Of a DNA stretch of 19,407 bases, positions 7,570 through 14,801 are shown in pieces. A model generated the notes under the pieces. That model was not told the DNA's origin. It saw only the letters and a list, made by a program, of their open reading frames with translations, and did no database searches. The position numbers and the translations under genes were made by a program. Numbering within the stretch: position 1 is the stretch's first letter; every line of letters starts with the position of its first letter. Origin of the DNA: Chloroflexota bacterium (GTDB lineage Bacteria > Chloroflexota > UBA4733); NCBI GenBank assembly GCA_023489405.1, contig JAMDCW010000020.1:1-19407 (forward strand), in the 5' to 3' direction.

Positions 7570-8511
7570 CTAGCGACCGCGCGTGCGGCCTTCGTAGTAG
7601 ACCCAGACCGCCGAACTACGGATTACCAGGAGAGTGAGCGCCATGATGTAGAAGAAGAGGATCCAGGCCAATGCCGAGGCATAACCCATCTTGAAGTATT
7701 CGAAGGCGTTCTGATAGAGGTAGAGCATGAAGAAGAGGCTCGCATCGTGTGGACCACCCGCTGTCATAACGTACGCCTGGGTGAATATCTGCAGTGCGCC
7801 GATAATACCCATAATGACGTTGAAGAAGATCACTGGGCTCAGCATCGGCACGGTGACAGTCCAGAACTGACGGAGTGTACTTGCACCATCCATCTGAGCC
7901 GCCTCATAGAGCTCGGTAGGAATCCCTTGTAGGCCAGCCAGGTAGATGATCATGCTCGCGCCGACACCCCACAAGCTCATGATGACGAAGGCGGGAATCA
8001 CCGTTCTGCCATCGGCCAGCCAGGCGGGCCCCTTGATACCAACGTAGCTGAGAAGGGTATTCAAGAGACCGAAATCTGGACTAAAGATCCACTGCCAGAG
8101 CAGCGCCACGGCAACGCCGGAAACGACAGAGGGTAGGTAGTAGACGGTACGTACGAAACGCTGGAAACGGATTTTCTGATTGAGCAAGATCGCCAGGAAG
8201 AGACCAAAGGCCGTGTGCAAGGGCACGGCGAGCAGCGCATAATAGGTCGTAACCTCCAGCGAGTGCCAGACGGAGGTATCGCCGCTGAGGAGCGTCTTAT
8301 AGTTCTGAAAGCCGACGAAGCGCGGTGCACTCAGAAGGTCCCAGCGCGTCAATGAGAGGACGATGGAGGCGAGCATCGGTCCGGCGGTGAATACGAAGAA
8401 GCCGAAGAACCATGGTGAGGCACAGAGGAATCCCCACATAGCCTCGCGGCGTGCCAGTCTGCTGTACCGCGTACGAACTGTCGAGCGGACGGCCGTTCCA
8501 GCTAGTGCCAT
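7570..8511 (-). CDS. Carbohydrate ABC transporter permease, MalF type
   Basis: A 313-residue inner-membrane channel subunit. The start at ATG 8511 is preferred because AAGGAG (8519-8524) lies 7 nt upstream; the 14 codons back to GTG 8553 have no ribosome binding site. The N-terminus has REAMWGFLCASPWFFGFFVF, the usual first membrane span of MalF-like permeases without the long periplasmic insertion of E. coli MalF. The EAA loop is YEAAQMDGASTLRQFWTVTV (202-221) followed by PMLSP. VMTAGGPHDASLFFMLYLY is also family-typical. It is the only MalF partner in the window although nine SBP genes surround it. It probably starts its own transcription unit, since a 229-bp gap with an operator separates it from the SBP at 8741-10087. 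Confidence 0.95.
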   Translation of the reverse strand: MALAGTAVRSTVRTRYSRLARREAMWGFLCASPWFFGFFVFTAGPMLASIVLSLTRWDLLSAPRFVGFQNYKTLLSGDTSVWHSLEVTTYYALLAVPLHTAFGLFLAILLNQKIRFQRFVRTVYYLPSVVSGVAVALLWQWIFSPDFGLLNTLLSYVGIKGPAWLADGRTVIPAFVIMSLWGVGASMIIYLAGLQGIPTELYEAAQMDGASTLRQFWTVTVPMLSPVIFFNVIMGIIGALQIFTQAYVMTAGGPHDASLFFMLYLYQNAFEYFKMGYASALAWILFFYIMALTLLVIRSSAVWVYYEGRTRGR

Positions 8512-8591
8512 TTGTTCGCTCCTTCGCCGTGTTGAACAAAGAATGGCCTCCACATGCCATTCATACGTTTGAGAAGAGTCACACCATATTT

Positions 8592-8629
8592 ATTCTGGAC
8601 CAAACTCCGGGGAATTGCAAGCGTTTGCG
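8592..8629 (-). promoter_or_regulatory. LacI-type operator and candidate promoter of the permease pair
   Basis: TGCAAGCGTTTGCG (8616-8629) matches the locus operator with one interrupted arm position and keeps the central CG. On the minus strand TTGCAA (8615-8620) could be a -35 with CAGAAT (8592-8597) 17 bp downstream. The operator then overlaps the -35 rather than filling the spacer, unlike the three better-defined sites. The operator is fairly sure, the hexamers less so. The remainder of 8512-8740 shows no gene. Confidence 0.65.
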
Positions 8630-8740
8630 GGACGCTTTTACGCCGTCACTTCCCCGGTACCAGACAACCTTTCTCTGTGGATTATTAGGCCGTTTCCTTC
8701 CACCCTTCAGTGTCCAATAAGCGTGCTAGACGTTTCCCAA

Positions 8741-10087
8741 CTAGGCAATTGGCTTGCCCAGTAGCGGTGTGACGGCTGCGACGGCGGCTTTTGCTACGGT
8801 GAGCGCCGTACGCTCACCGGTCCACAAGTAGGAAAACTCTTTGTTGAGCGCCGTGTTGATCTCCGGCCAGTTCGGGGGTTGAGGATCTGTCCGCACGTAG
8901 CGGACCTCCTCGATGAAGAGGGCGGCATGCGCCGGCGGCTGCGACGGATTCAGAAACGCTTTCGAATTCAAGACCGATAGACGCGGTGGCGCCGTTGTCC
9001 CGTCACGCAGCTCTTCGGTCTGGAACCGCTTCCCTGACAGCCCTGCGAGCACCTGCCACGCGAGATCCGGCACTTTCGTCTTGGCGTACATCCCCCAGCC
9101 GACGCCACCACCGCCCGGGATGCGTCCGTGCTTCCCCGCCGGCGTGACACCGACATCCCAGGTGAACTTCGCGTCCTTCCGCCGCTGAGCAAAAGTGAAC
9201 GGCTCGCTGATAGACATCGCGACGCGTCCACTGTCGAACATATTCATGACGTTCGTCGTCTGCATTATCGCAGGAGTCGGAGCCACTCTGTACTTCGCAA
9301 TGAGATCCTGCAGGAACTGGAGAGCTTCTACTGCGGGAGGCTGATCGAGTAAACACTGGGTGTAGTCGTGGTTGAATACCTCTCCGCCGTTGCTCCAGAC
9401 GTACGTCATCCACTCGCGGGAGTTGGCCGGATTGACGATGTAACCAAAGGTCTTCGTTGGTCCGTTGCCGCTGGTGAGCTGCTGTGCCCGCTGCAGGAGG
9501 GCCCTGAAGGTCCAGGAGGTATCCTTCAAATCCGCCGGCACACTGGGGAGCTGGGCTTTGTGAAAGAGATCGACGTTGTAGAAGACAGCCTCCATGCCGA
9601 AGCCCCGAGGAAACCCGTAGGTCTTTCCACTCTGCTGATACTGCTTCAGGGCGGCGGGAATGAAGTCCTGGATATCGTAGTGCGAGGAGGCGATGAAGGC
9701 GTCGAGGGGATGGAGCAAGTTCTTCCCAATGAACTCCGGCAGGTTGGTGGGGCTGACGAAGAAGACGTCAGGGGCGTCATTCCCTGCGACCATTGTGAGT
9801 AGCTTGTCCATGTAGTTGCCGGGAGCCAGGATAAAAGAGCAGGAAGCTCCTGGGTGCTCCTTATCGAAGTCGACACAGAACTGCTTCCGCTCGACGACGG
9901 CTGGTGGCGTACCCCAGGCCATGAAGGTAACTTTCCCCGTCAGCTTTCCTGGTCCCGCCGCGGTGGTGCTCCCGGAAGCAGGAGCCGGCCGCTGGCTCGT
10001 ACCCGTGCCGGCGCAGGCCGCTAGCGATACGGCGGCAAGGCTACTGGCGCCAACACGGAGAAATGTTCGTCGCGTCAGTCCTGGCAT
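8741..10087 (-). CDS. Extracellular solute-binding lipoprotein (family 1, sugar ABC transporter)
   Basis: A 448-residue receptor; AAGGAG lies 6 nt before the ATG at 10087. The signal is compact: LTRRTFLRVG (4-13), a hydrophobic core and lipobox LAAC with Cys25. After a short linker come VTFMAWGTPP, AGNDAPDVFFVSPTN (101-115), YGFPRGFGMEAVFYNVDLF (157-175), WSNGGEVF, CLLDQPPAVEALQFLQDLI, MFDSGRVAMS, a GGGGVGWGMYAKT glycine run and KEFSYLWTGERTA near the C-terminus. The FPRGFG and DAPDVF marks put it in the larger SBP subgroup with the genes at 2101, 14802 and 17600. It is the last gene of the unit hydrolase (11711-13198), SBP (10176-11666), SBP, with an 88-bp gap before it. It is the SBP nearest the permeases and so the best guess for their original partner. 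Confidence 0.95.
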   Translation of the reverse strand: MPGLTRRTFLRVGASSLAAVSLAACAGTGTSQRPAPASGSTTAAGPGKLTGKVTFMAWGTPPAVVERKQFCVDFDKEHPGASCSFILAPGNYMDKLLTMVAGNDAPDVFFVSPTNLPEFIGKNLLHPLDAFIASSHYDIQDFIPAALKQYQQSGKTYGFPRGFGMEAVFYNVDLFHKAQLPSVPADLKDTSWTFRALLQRAQQLTSGNGPTKTFGYIVNPANSREWMTYVWSNGGEVFNHDYTQCLLDQPPAVEALQFLQDLIAKYRVAPTPAIMQTTNVMNMFDSGRVAMSISEPFTFAQRRKDAKFTWDVGVTPAGKHGRIPGGGGVGWGMYAKTKVPDLAWQVLAGLSGKRFQTEELRDGTTAPPRLSVLNSKAFLNPSQPPAHAALFIEEVRYVRTDPQPPNWPEINTALNKEFSYLWTGERTALTVAKAAVAAVTPLLGKPIA

Positions 10088-10175
10088 AGCTCACTCCTTA
10101 CTCTATAAGAACTGGTCGCCCTTCACCGGCATGTCGTTAACCATCCAGCCTCCTCCGAACTTTGCATTACGCTGC

Positions 10176-11666
10176 TCACGTCTGTGCGTGCGCCATGATC
10201 GGCTGCCCTGCTTGGTCGATGGCGCTGGCTACGTGCAGCGCTGTCGCTTTGCCATTCCAGAGATCGGTGAGGTTGGGTTGCACCACGCGCGTATTGAGCT
10301 CGGTGTAGGCAGAGGTCGGTGGAATCGGTTTCGAGTGCAAGAGCGCATCGAGGATGGCGCGCTTGTGAGGTGGTGACCCAGGCGACTCAAGCCACGCCTT
10401 GGACCGGGCTACTGACTGCAGCATGGGGATGGCCAGCTCGTGCTTGACGTAGGCCGCCTGCCCGGCTGGACTGGTGATGTACTTGAGGAGCTCCCAGCCG
10501 AGATCGTGCTGTTTGCCAGCCTTTGTCACGCCGAAGTCCGCTCCGCCAAAGAAGTTCCACATGCCGGCTGGGCCGGCGGGGAGCGGAGCGCAGTCCCACT
10601 TGAAGGAGGTAATCGATTTCTGCATCCCCTGGATGTCGAGCTGGGCCACGTACATACCGATGCGGCCAGTGTAGAACATCCGGCCGCCGTTCGTTCCTAC
10701 GAGATTCAGCGGTCGTGGTGCCACACGGTACTTCGTATAGAGGTCGGCCAGCCACTGGAAAGCCACGAGCGCCTTAGGGTTATCGAATGTCAGCTTCGTC
10801 GGTCGCGTTTCACTGTTAAAAAGCGCTCCCCCAGCCATCCAGACCCACGGCAGCAAGTAGTTGGTCGAGGTGAGTAGCAGAAAGATGCCATACTGCTTGG
10901 TGGGTCCATGACCGGATGTGAGCTTCTGCGCCGCTTCGAGCGCCGCCTGCCACGTCCACTGCTGCTTAGCGGCCAGAGCATTCGGATCGTCGAGGCCAGT
11001 CTTATGGAAGAGGTCAACGTTGTACCACAGAATGAGGTTGTTGAGCATGTCAGGGAGGTTGAGAAGCTTCCCGTTCCAGGTGTACTGCTCACGAAGATTC
11101 GGCCACCAGTCGGCAAAGCTGTAGTGATCCCGCGATACGTAGGCGTCCAACGGCTCATACACGCCGAGTCCAGCGAAGGAGTAGAAGTCACTAGGATCAG
11201 CGCGGAAGACGTCGGGAGGTACGCCTCCGGCGATCATCGTCTCGACCTGCTGCTGCCAGTTGGCCGTCACGAAGTTGAGATGGAGCGTCACCTCCGGATG
11301 CTCTTTGAGGAAGCCTTGGGCAAGGTCGTGCATAACGGCATTGTACGTCAGCGCCCCATAGTAGTTGACGACGAGCGGTACCTGCTTCCCACTGGCGCGG
11401 CCCTGGAGCACCGTCTGCCGCGTGCTGTTCGTCGGGTGAGTGGTCGTCGCCTGTGCGGTACTGCGCTGCGCCGTATGGGTCACTGTCGATGCGGTACCCG
11501 TGCTCTGAACAGTACCTGTGCCAGCCGCGCTGCAGGCGGCAAGGCTCAGATTGCCGAGCGCGACAGCGGCCACTGCTCGTGTGAGGAAAGACCGGCGGCT
11601 CATTGCGGGATGGCGGCGCAATGACCTGCTTAGAAGAGAACCCTCCGGACAGAATGGCTCTTGCAT
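10176..11666 (-). CDS. Extracellular solute-binding lipoprotein (family 1), paired with a sulfatase gene
   Basis: The frame is open up to ATG 11795, inside the upstream sulfatase gene, but ATG 11666 directly follows GGGGGAGG and is preferred, giving 496 residues. MSRRSFLTRAV (22-32) and an Ala/Val core end in lipobox LAAC with Cys45. A long Thr/Gln-rich linker reaches about residue 95. Then come VNYYGALTY, AGGVPPDVFRADPSDFYS (146-163), YTWNGKLLNLPDMLN, LWYNVDLFHKTGLDDPN, WTWQAALEAAQKLT, PWVWMAGGALF, AFQWLADLYTKYRVAPRP, FYTGRIGMY and PLPAGPAGMWNFFGGA. These blocks match the SBP at 3680-5095 far better than any other SBP here, so the two are recent paralogues or parallel members of one subfamily. 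It starts 44 bp after the sulfatase stop and is very probably co-transcribed with it. Confidence 0.94.
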   Translation of the reverse strand: MQEPFCPEGSLLSRSLRRHPAMSRRSFLTRAVAAVALGNLSLAACSAAGTGTVQSTGTASTVTHTAQRSTAQATTTHPTNSTRQTVLQGRASGKQVPLVVNYYGALTYNAVMHDLAQGFLKEHPEVTLHLNFVTANWQQQVETMIAGGVPPDVFRADPSDFYSFAGLGVYEPLDAYVSRDHYSFADWWPNLREQYTWNGKLLNLPDMLNNLILWYNVDLFHKTGLDDPNALAAKQQWTWQAALEAAQKLTSGHGPTKQYGIFLLLTSTNYLLPWVWMAGGALFNSETRPTKLTFDNPKALVAFQWLADLYTKYRVAPRPLNLVGTNGGRMFYTGRIGMYVAQLDIQGMQKSITSFKWDCAPLPAGPAGMWNFFGGADFGVTKAGKQHDLGWELLKYITSPAGQAAYVKHELAIPMLQSVARSKAWLESPGSPPHKRAILDALLHSKPIPPTSAYTELNTRVVQPNLTDLWNGKATALHVASAIDQAGQPIMAHAQT

Positions 11667-11710
11667 GCACCTCCCCCTTCTGCAGCAGAATGACTGCATC
11701 TCCAGTGCGA

Positions 11711-13198
11711 TCAGGAGCTCAGCAGCGTACCCGCGAGCGCTGCCTGCCGGACCGGATTGTGTGACCAGGACTTCCAGGGCACGACGATGGGCCATGGCTC
11801 GCCGATGTCAGCCGGCGTACGCTCCAGGAAGGGGCGCACTTCGCCGTCGATCAGATCCGATACAACCATTCGACTCTCTGGTCTGCCTACGAGATTCTCC
11901 CGTTCGTCGGGATCGGCCACCAGATCCCAGAGGGCGAGCGGCGCCAGCGTAGCCGCTTCCATCACGAGCTTGTAGCGCGGCGGGCGCCCCCTGAGCCGCC
12001 GGTGATCGATCTCACTGAACACCGCCGAGCGGTGCTGCCGCGGCTGAGTCTCTCTAGTGAGCAAAGGAAGCAAACTCTTGCCTTGCATGCCGTCGAGGTT
12101 CCCTCCAGCAAGGTCCAGGAGGGTAGCAGCAACGTCGATGAGCTCGACGAGCGCCGTGCTGACGGCACCACGTGGCGCCTCTCTCAGACGATCAGGTGGA
12201 CGGATCAGCAGCGGAACGGCTACCGATCCTTCATAGAACTGTCCCTTCCAGAGCAGACCATGATCACCAAGCAGCTCGCCGTGGTCTGAAGTGTAGATGA
12301 CCCAGGTATGCTCCAACCAGCCGCGGCGCTGGAGCACGTCGAGGATCTGGCCAACACGGTGATCGATGAGACTGATGTTGCCGTAGTACTGGCTGCGCAT
12401 CTCCTGGACGATGCGGCGATCCGTGCTGCTGATCCCAAAGCGCGGTAGAGAGCGCGCCGCCACAGGATCGGTGGCTGGCTCGGTGATGCCAGGGCGCATG
12501 TCCTTGGGGCGATACAGTGAGGCATAGGGCTCAGGCGGATCGAAGGGATTGTGGGGTCCCGGAGGGCCGACCCAGAGGAAGAAGGGGCGTTCATCGTGCC
12601 TGGCTAACCACGCCGTAGCCTGGTCGCCGATCCAAGCATCGATGTGCGCTTCCTCAGGCAAGATCGATGGCCCGTGCTCAGCGGTAGGACCGGCGGCGAC
12701 CCGGCGGTGCAGGTCAGCATAGAAAGGGTAGAGCAAATCGCGACTGCGCAAGTACTCGCTGTACTCGCTGGCGCGCAAATTCGCCATGCTCATTTTCCCT
12801 GTCGTTTCGTGCGCGTCGATAAAGCCGAGCTGCCAGAGCAATGGGTGACTGACGAGCATGTCCAGATCATGGCGCCAGGTGAAATGCAGCTTGCCGATAA
12901 CCGCCGTATATAGACCGGATTCGCGCAGCGCCCGCACGAAGCAGGGGCCGTCAGGCCAAACGGTGGCGCCGTTGTTGAAGACACCGTGCTGATGCGGGTA
13001 GCGGCCGGTGAAGAAGGAAGTACGTGACGGCATACAGACCGGGCTCTGACAGTACGTAGTCGCGAAGCGCATGCCTTCGGCGGCGAGGCGATCGAGATGG
13101 GGTGTTGCCAGCACGGGCTCGCCCGCGGCGCCTAGGGCATCAGCGCGATGCTGATCAGTCAGGATGAGCACGACGCTGTCGCGCTCCGTGCTAGGCAT
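11711..13198 (-). CDS. Sulfatase with canonical Cys (formylglycine-type) active site
   Basis: A 495-residue enzyme without a signal peptide. LILTDQHRAD (11-20) carries the first metal-binding Asp15. The formylglycine motif is intact: C55-M-P-S-R59 followed by TG at 64-65. IGKLHF (101-106) supplies the Lys103/His105 pair expected of arylsulfatases; GPHNPFDPP holds His216; YTSDHGELLGDHG gives Asp305/His306; Lys318 follows. It should hydrolyse sulfate or similar esters once Cys55 is matured by a formylglycine-generating enzyme, which is not encoded in this window. TDQHRAD also resembles phosphonate monoester hydrolases and choline-sulfatase-like proteins, so the exact substrate is open. GGAG precedes the ATG, and a strong operator-containing promoter lies just upstream (13236-13264). 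It heads a unit with two SBPs. Confidence 0.93.
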   Translation of the reverse strand: MPSTERDSVVLILTDQHRADALGAAGEPVLATPHLDRLAAEGMRFATTYCQSPVCMPSRTSFFTGRYPHQHGVFNNGATVWPDGPCFVRALRESGLYTAVIGKLHFTWRHDLDMLVSHPLLWQLGFIDAHETTGKMSMANLRASEYSEYLRSRDLLYPFYADLHRRVAAGPTAEHGPSILPEEAHIDAWIGDQATAWLARHDERPFFLWVGPPGPHNPFDPPEPYASLYRPKDMRPGITEPATDPVAARSLPRFGISSTDRRIVQEMRSQYYGNISLIDHRVGQILDVLQRRGWLEHTWVIYTSDHGELLGDHGLLWKGQFYEGSVAVPLLIRPPDRLREAPRGAVSTALVELIDVAATLLDLAGGNLDGMQGKSLLPLLTRETQPRQHRSAVFSEIDHRRLRGRPPRYKLVMEAATLAPLALWDLVADPDERENLVGRPESRMVVSDLIDGEVRPFLERTPADIGEPWPIVVPWKSWSHNPVRQAALAGTLLSS

Positions 13199-13235
13199 AC
13201 TCGTTCTCCGATCTCATCTCGCCAGCGGTAGCACT

Positions 13236-13264
13236 ATCATATGGTACAAACGTTTGCATTGCAA
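13236..13264 (-). promoter_or_regulatory. Promoter with LacI-type operator in its spacer (sulfatase-SBP-SBP unit)
   Basis: Minus strand: TTGCAA (13259-13264), 17-bp spacer, TATGAT (13236-13241). The spacer contains TGCAAACGTTTGTA (13245-13258) directly against the -35. Transcription should start near 13229, about 30 nt before the sulfatase ATG at 13198. The geometry is identical to 432-460 and 16366-16394. Confidence 0.82.
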
Positions 13265-13342
13265 CTCCTAAGCGATGGCTTTCTGCATCTCTCTCGCTTC
13301 AACCGGAAGATCCCGGCACATTCTCCCGATGCGAGCAGCGAA

Positions 13343-14737
13343 TCACCCGCGCTGGCGCAACTGTGCGACAAAGCGGTGTAGCTCGAGCTCCAGGTCGCGA
13401 GCCTCTGCCGGATATCCGCCGGCCACATTGCGCTGCTGCGCCAGATCAGTGCGCCGGTCGTAGAGCTCCGGAGGGCGCCGTTGCTCATCGAGCGTATAGA
13501 GGTAGGCCCAGTCATGGGTATAGATTGCCCACTGCTGGTTGTAGTGGCCCACGAGCGCGAAGTTGCGGACTACCGGCACTGCACCGCGAATCAGCGGCAG
13601 GAGGCTTTTACCAGTCAGCTCGATCCGCCGCCGATCCAGCGCCACATCCTGCGGGAAGATCACTGAGCCGCGCTGGGGCGCTCGGTAGGGCAGGGAGAGC
13701 GGTGTTTCCACTCCGAGCAGGTCGAGTACCGTTGGAAGGAGATCGGTCGGCTGGACGATAGCGTCGATCACGGCGCCAGCACGCTCACCGCCGGGCAGGC
13801 GGATCACCCAGGGAATGTGCACCAGCTCTTCGTAGTTCCAGGGGCGCGCCTTGCGGACGATGCCGTGCTCGCCAAATGGCTCTCCGTGGTCGGAGACCCA
13901 CATGAGGAGCGTGGTGTCGTAGAGACCGAGGGTGCGGATCGTTTCGAGCAGCCGTCCGGCACAGGCATCGACGAACGTCACCTCACCAGCGTAGTTCGCT
14001 TTGACCTGGTGGAGCTCCTCTGGCGTGAGATAGCCGTCTACCTCCCCAGGCACCGGATCCCAGAGGTCGATGCCCCGATAGTCAGGATCGCGGTAGCGCG
14101 CTGCGTATGCCGGTGGAGGATCCCAGGGCTCGTGGGGATCGAAGTAGTCAACCCAGAGGAAGAGATGGTCTTTCTGACGGAGTGTGACTTTCTGCAGCCA
14201 CGTAATGGCTGCCTCTGTCACCCGCGCTGCGGAGTAATCCTGTTCCGTCTTCCGAACAGAGGTGTTCCGCAGGTACTGCTCGAAGCGTGGTCGCCAGAGG
14301 GTGTCGGTCTCGTCGCCGCGCAACTTGTGATGGGCGTCCAGGTCAACTGGGATATCCTGATCGATCACCCAGGGGTCATACTCCTGGCCGCGGATGAAGA
14401 CCACGTCATCGAAGCCGCGACCAAAGTTGAACACCGGCTTGTGCAGATGGTAGGTGTCGGTAATCAACGCCGAGGCGAAGCCACGGTCCCAGAGGATCTC
14501 GGGCAGGGTGTAGTCGGTGAGCTCCAGCGGCTGCCAGCCGCGGAATGGCGACTGGTAGCGCCCAGTCCACCAGACGGTGCGCGTGGGTACGGTAGGGAGA
14601 TTCTCACTGTAGGCGTGGTGGAAGAGCGTTCCTTCGCGAGCGAAGCGATCGAAGTGCGGTGTGCTGATCGTGGCATTGCCATAGGCGCCGAGGTGATCGA
14701 CGCGCAAGCTATCCGTACTGATGACGATGATATTCAG
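13343..14737 (-). CDS. Sulfatase-fold hydrolase with Thr at the nucleophile position; probable CTG start
   Basis: About 464 residues, no signal peptide. No ATG, GTG or TTG in this frame gives a complete N-terminus: the first is TTG 14707, which would delete the metal-binding Asp. CTG 14737 lies 6 nt after AGGAGG and yields NIIVISTDSLRVDH, matching NVILIVIDSLRADH of the enzyme at 5126 residue for residue (Asp9 in both). From this start Thr49-V-P-T-R53 and TG at 58-59 also fall at identical positions. The formylglycine Cys is replaced by Thr49 and GKxH by TDTYH (93-97), as in the 5126 enzyme. DPHEPWDPP and WVSDHGEPFGEHG keep the metal and general-acid residues. It is downstream of the SBP at 14802-16295 by 64 bp. 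A phosphodiesterase-like or other non-sulfatase activity is an inference; the fold is certain. Confidence 0.87.
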   Translation of the reverse strand: MNIIVISTDSLRVDHLGAYGNATISTPHFDRFAREGTLFHHAYSENLPTVPTRTVWWTGRYQSPFRGWQPLELTDYTLPEILWDRGFASALITDTYHLHKPVFNFGRGFDDVVFIRGQEYDPWVIDQDIPVDLDAHHKLRGDETDTLWRPRFEQYLRNTSVRKTEQDYSAARVTEAAITWLQKVTLRQKDHLFLWVDYFDPHEPWDPPPAYAARYRDPDYRGIDLWDPVPGEVDGYLTPEELHQVKANYAGEVTFVDACAGRLLETIRTLGLYDTTLLMWVSDHGEPFGEHGIVRKARPWNYEELVHIPWVIRLPGGERAGAVIDAIVQPTDLLPTVLDLLGVETPLSLPYRAPQRGSVIFPQDVALDRRRIELTGKSLLPLIRGAVPVVRNFALVGHYNQQWAIYTHDWAYLYTLDEQRRPPELYDRRTDLAQQRNVAGGYPAEARDLELELHRFVAQLRQRG

Positions 14738-14763
14738 ATGTCTCCTCCTCCCAATACTGCCAT
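14734..14763 (-). other. Possible 9-codon leader ORF overlapping the CTG start
   Basis: ATG 14763, preceded by GAGGAG at 14774-14779, opens a 9-residue frame (MAVLGGGDI) that stops at TGA 14734-14736. The stop overlaps the CTG start of the hydrolase as CTGA, an arrangement that could give translational coupling and help initiation at a weak codon. It may also be chance, or a sign of a 1- or 2-base sequencing error; the short frame has no recognisable product. Confidence 0.3.
14744..14749 (-). promoter_or_regulatory. Ribosome binding site supporting the CTG start at 14737
   Basis: AGGAGG on the minus strand ends 6 nt before CTG 14737. It is the strongest Shine-Dalgarno match near this gene and is not placed well for any ATG, GTG or TTG in the hydrolase frame. 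Confidence 0.6.
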
Positions 14764-14801
14764 CAGAGGGTTTCTCCTCGACAGGAGGCCCTTATGCCTA
14801 C

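Noticed and set aside
10908..11624. 238-codon + frame opposite an SBP gene
   Set aside because: Antisense shadow, no family motifs, no ribosome binding site.
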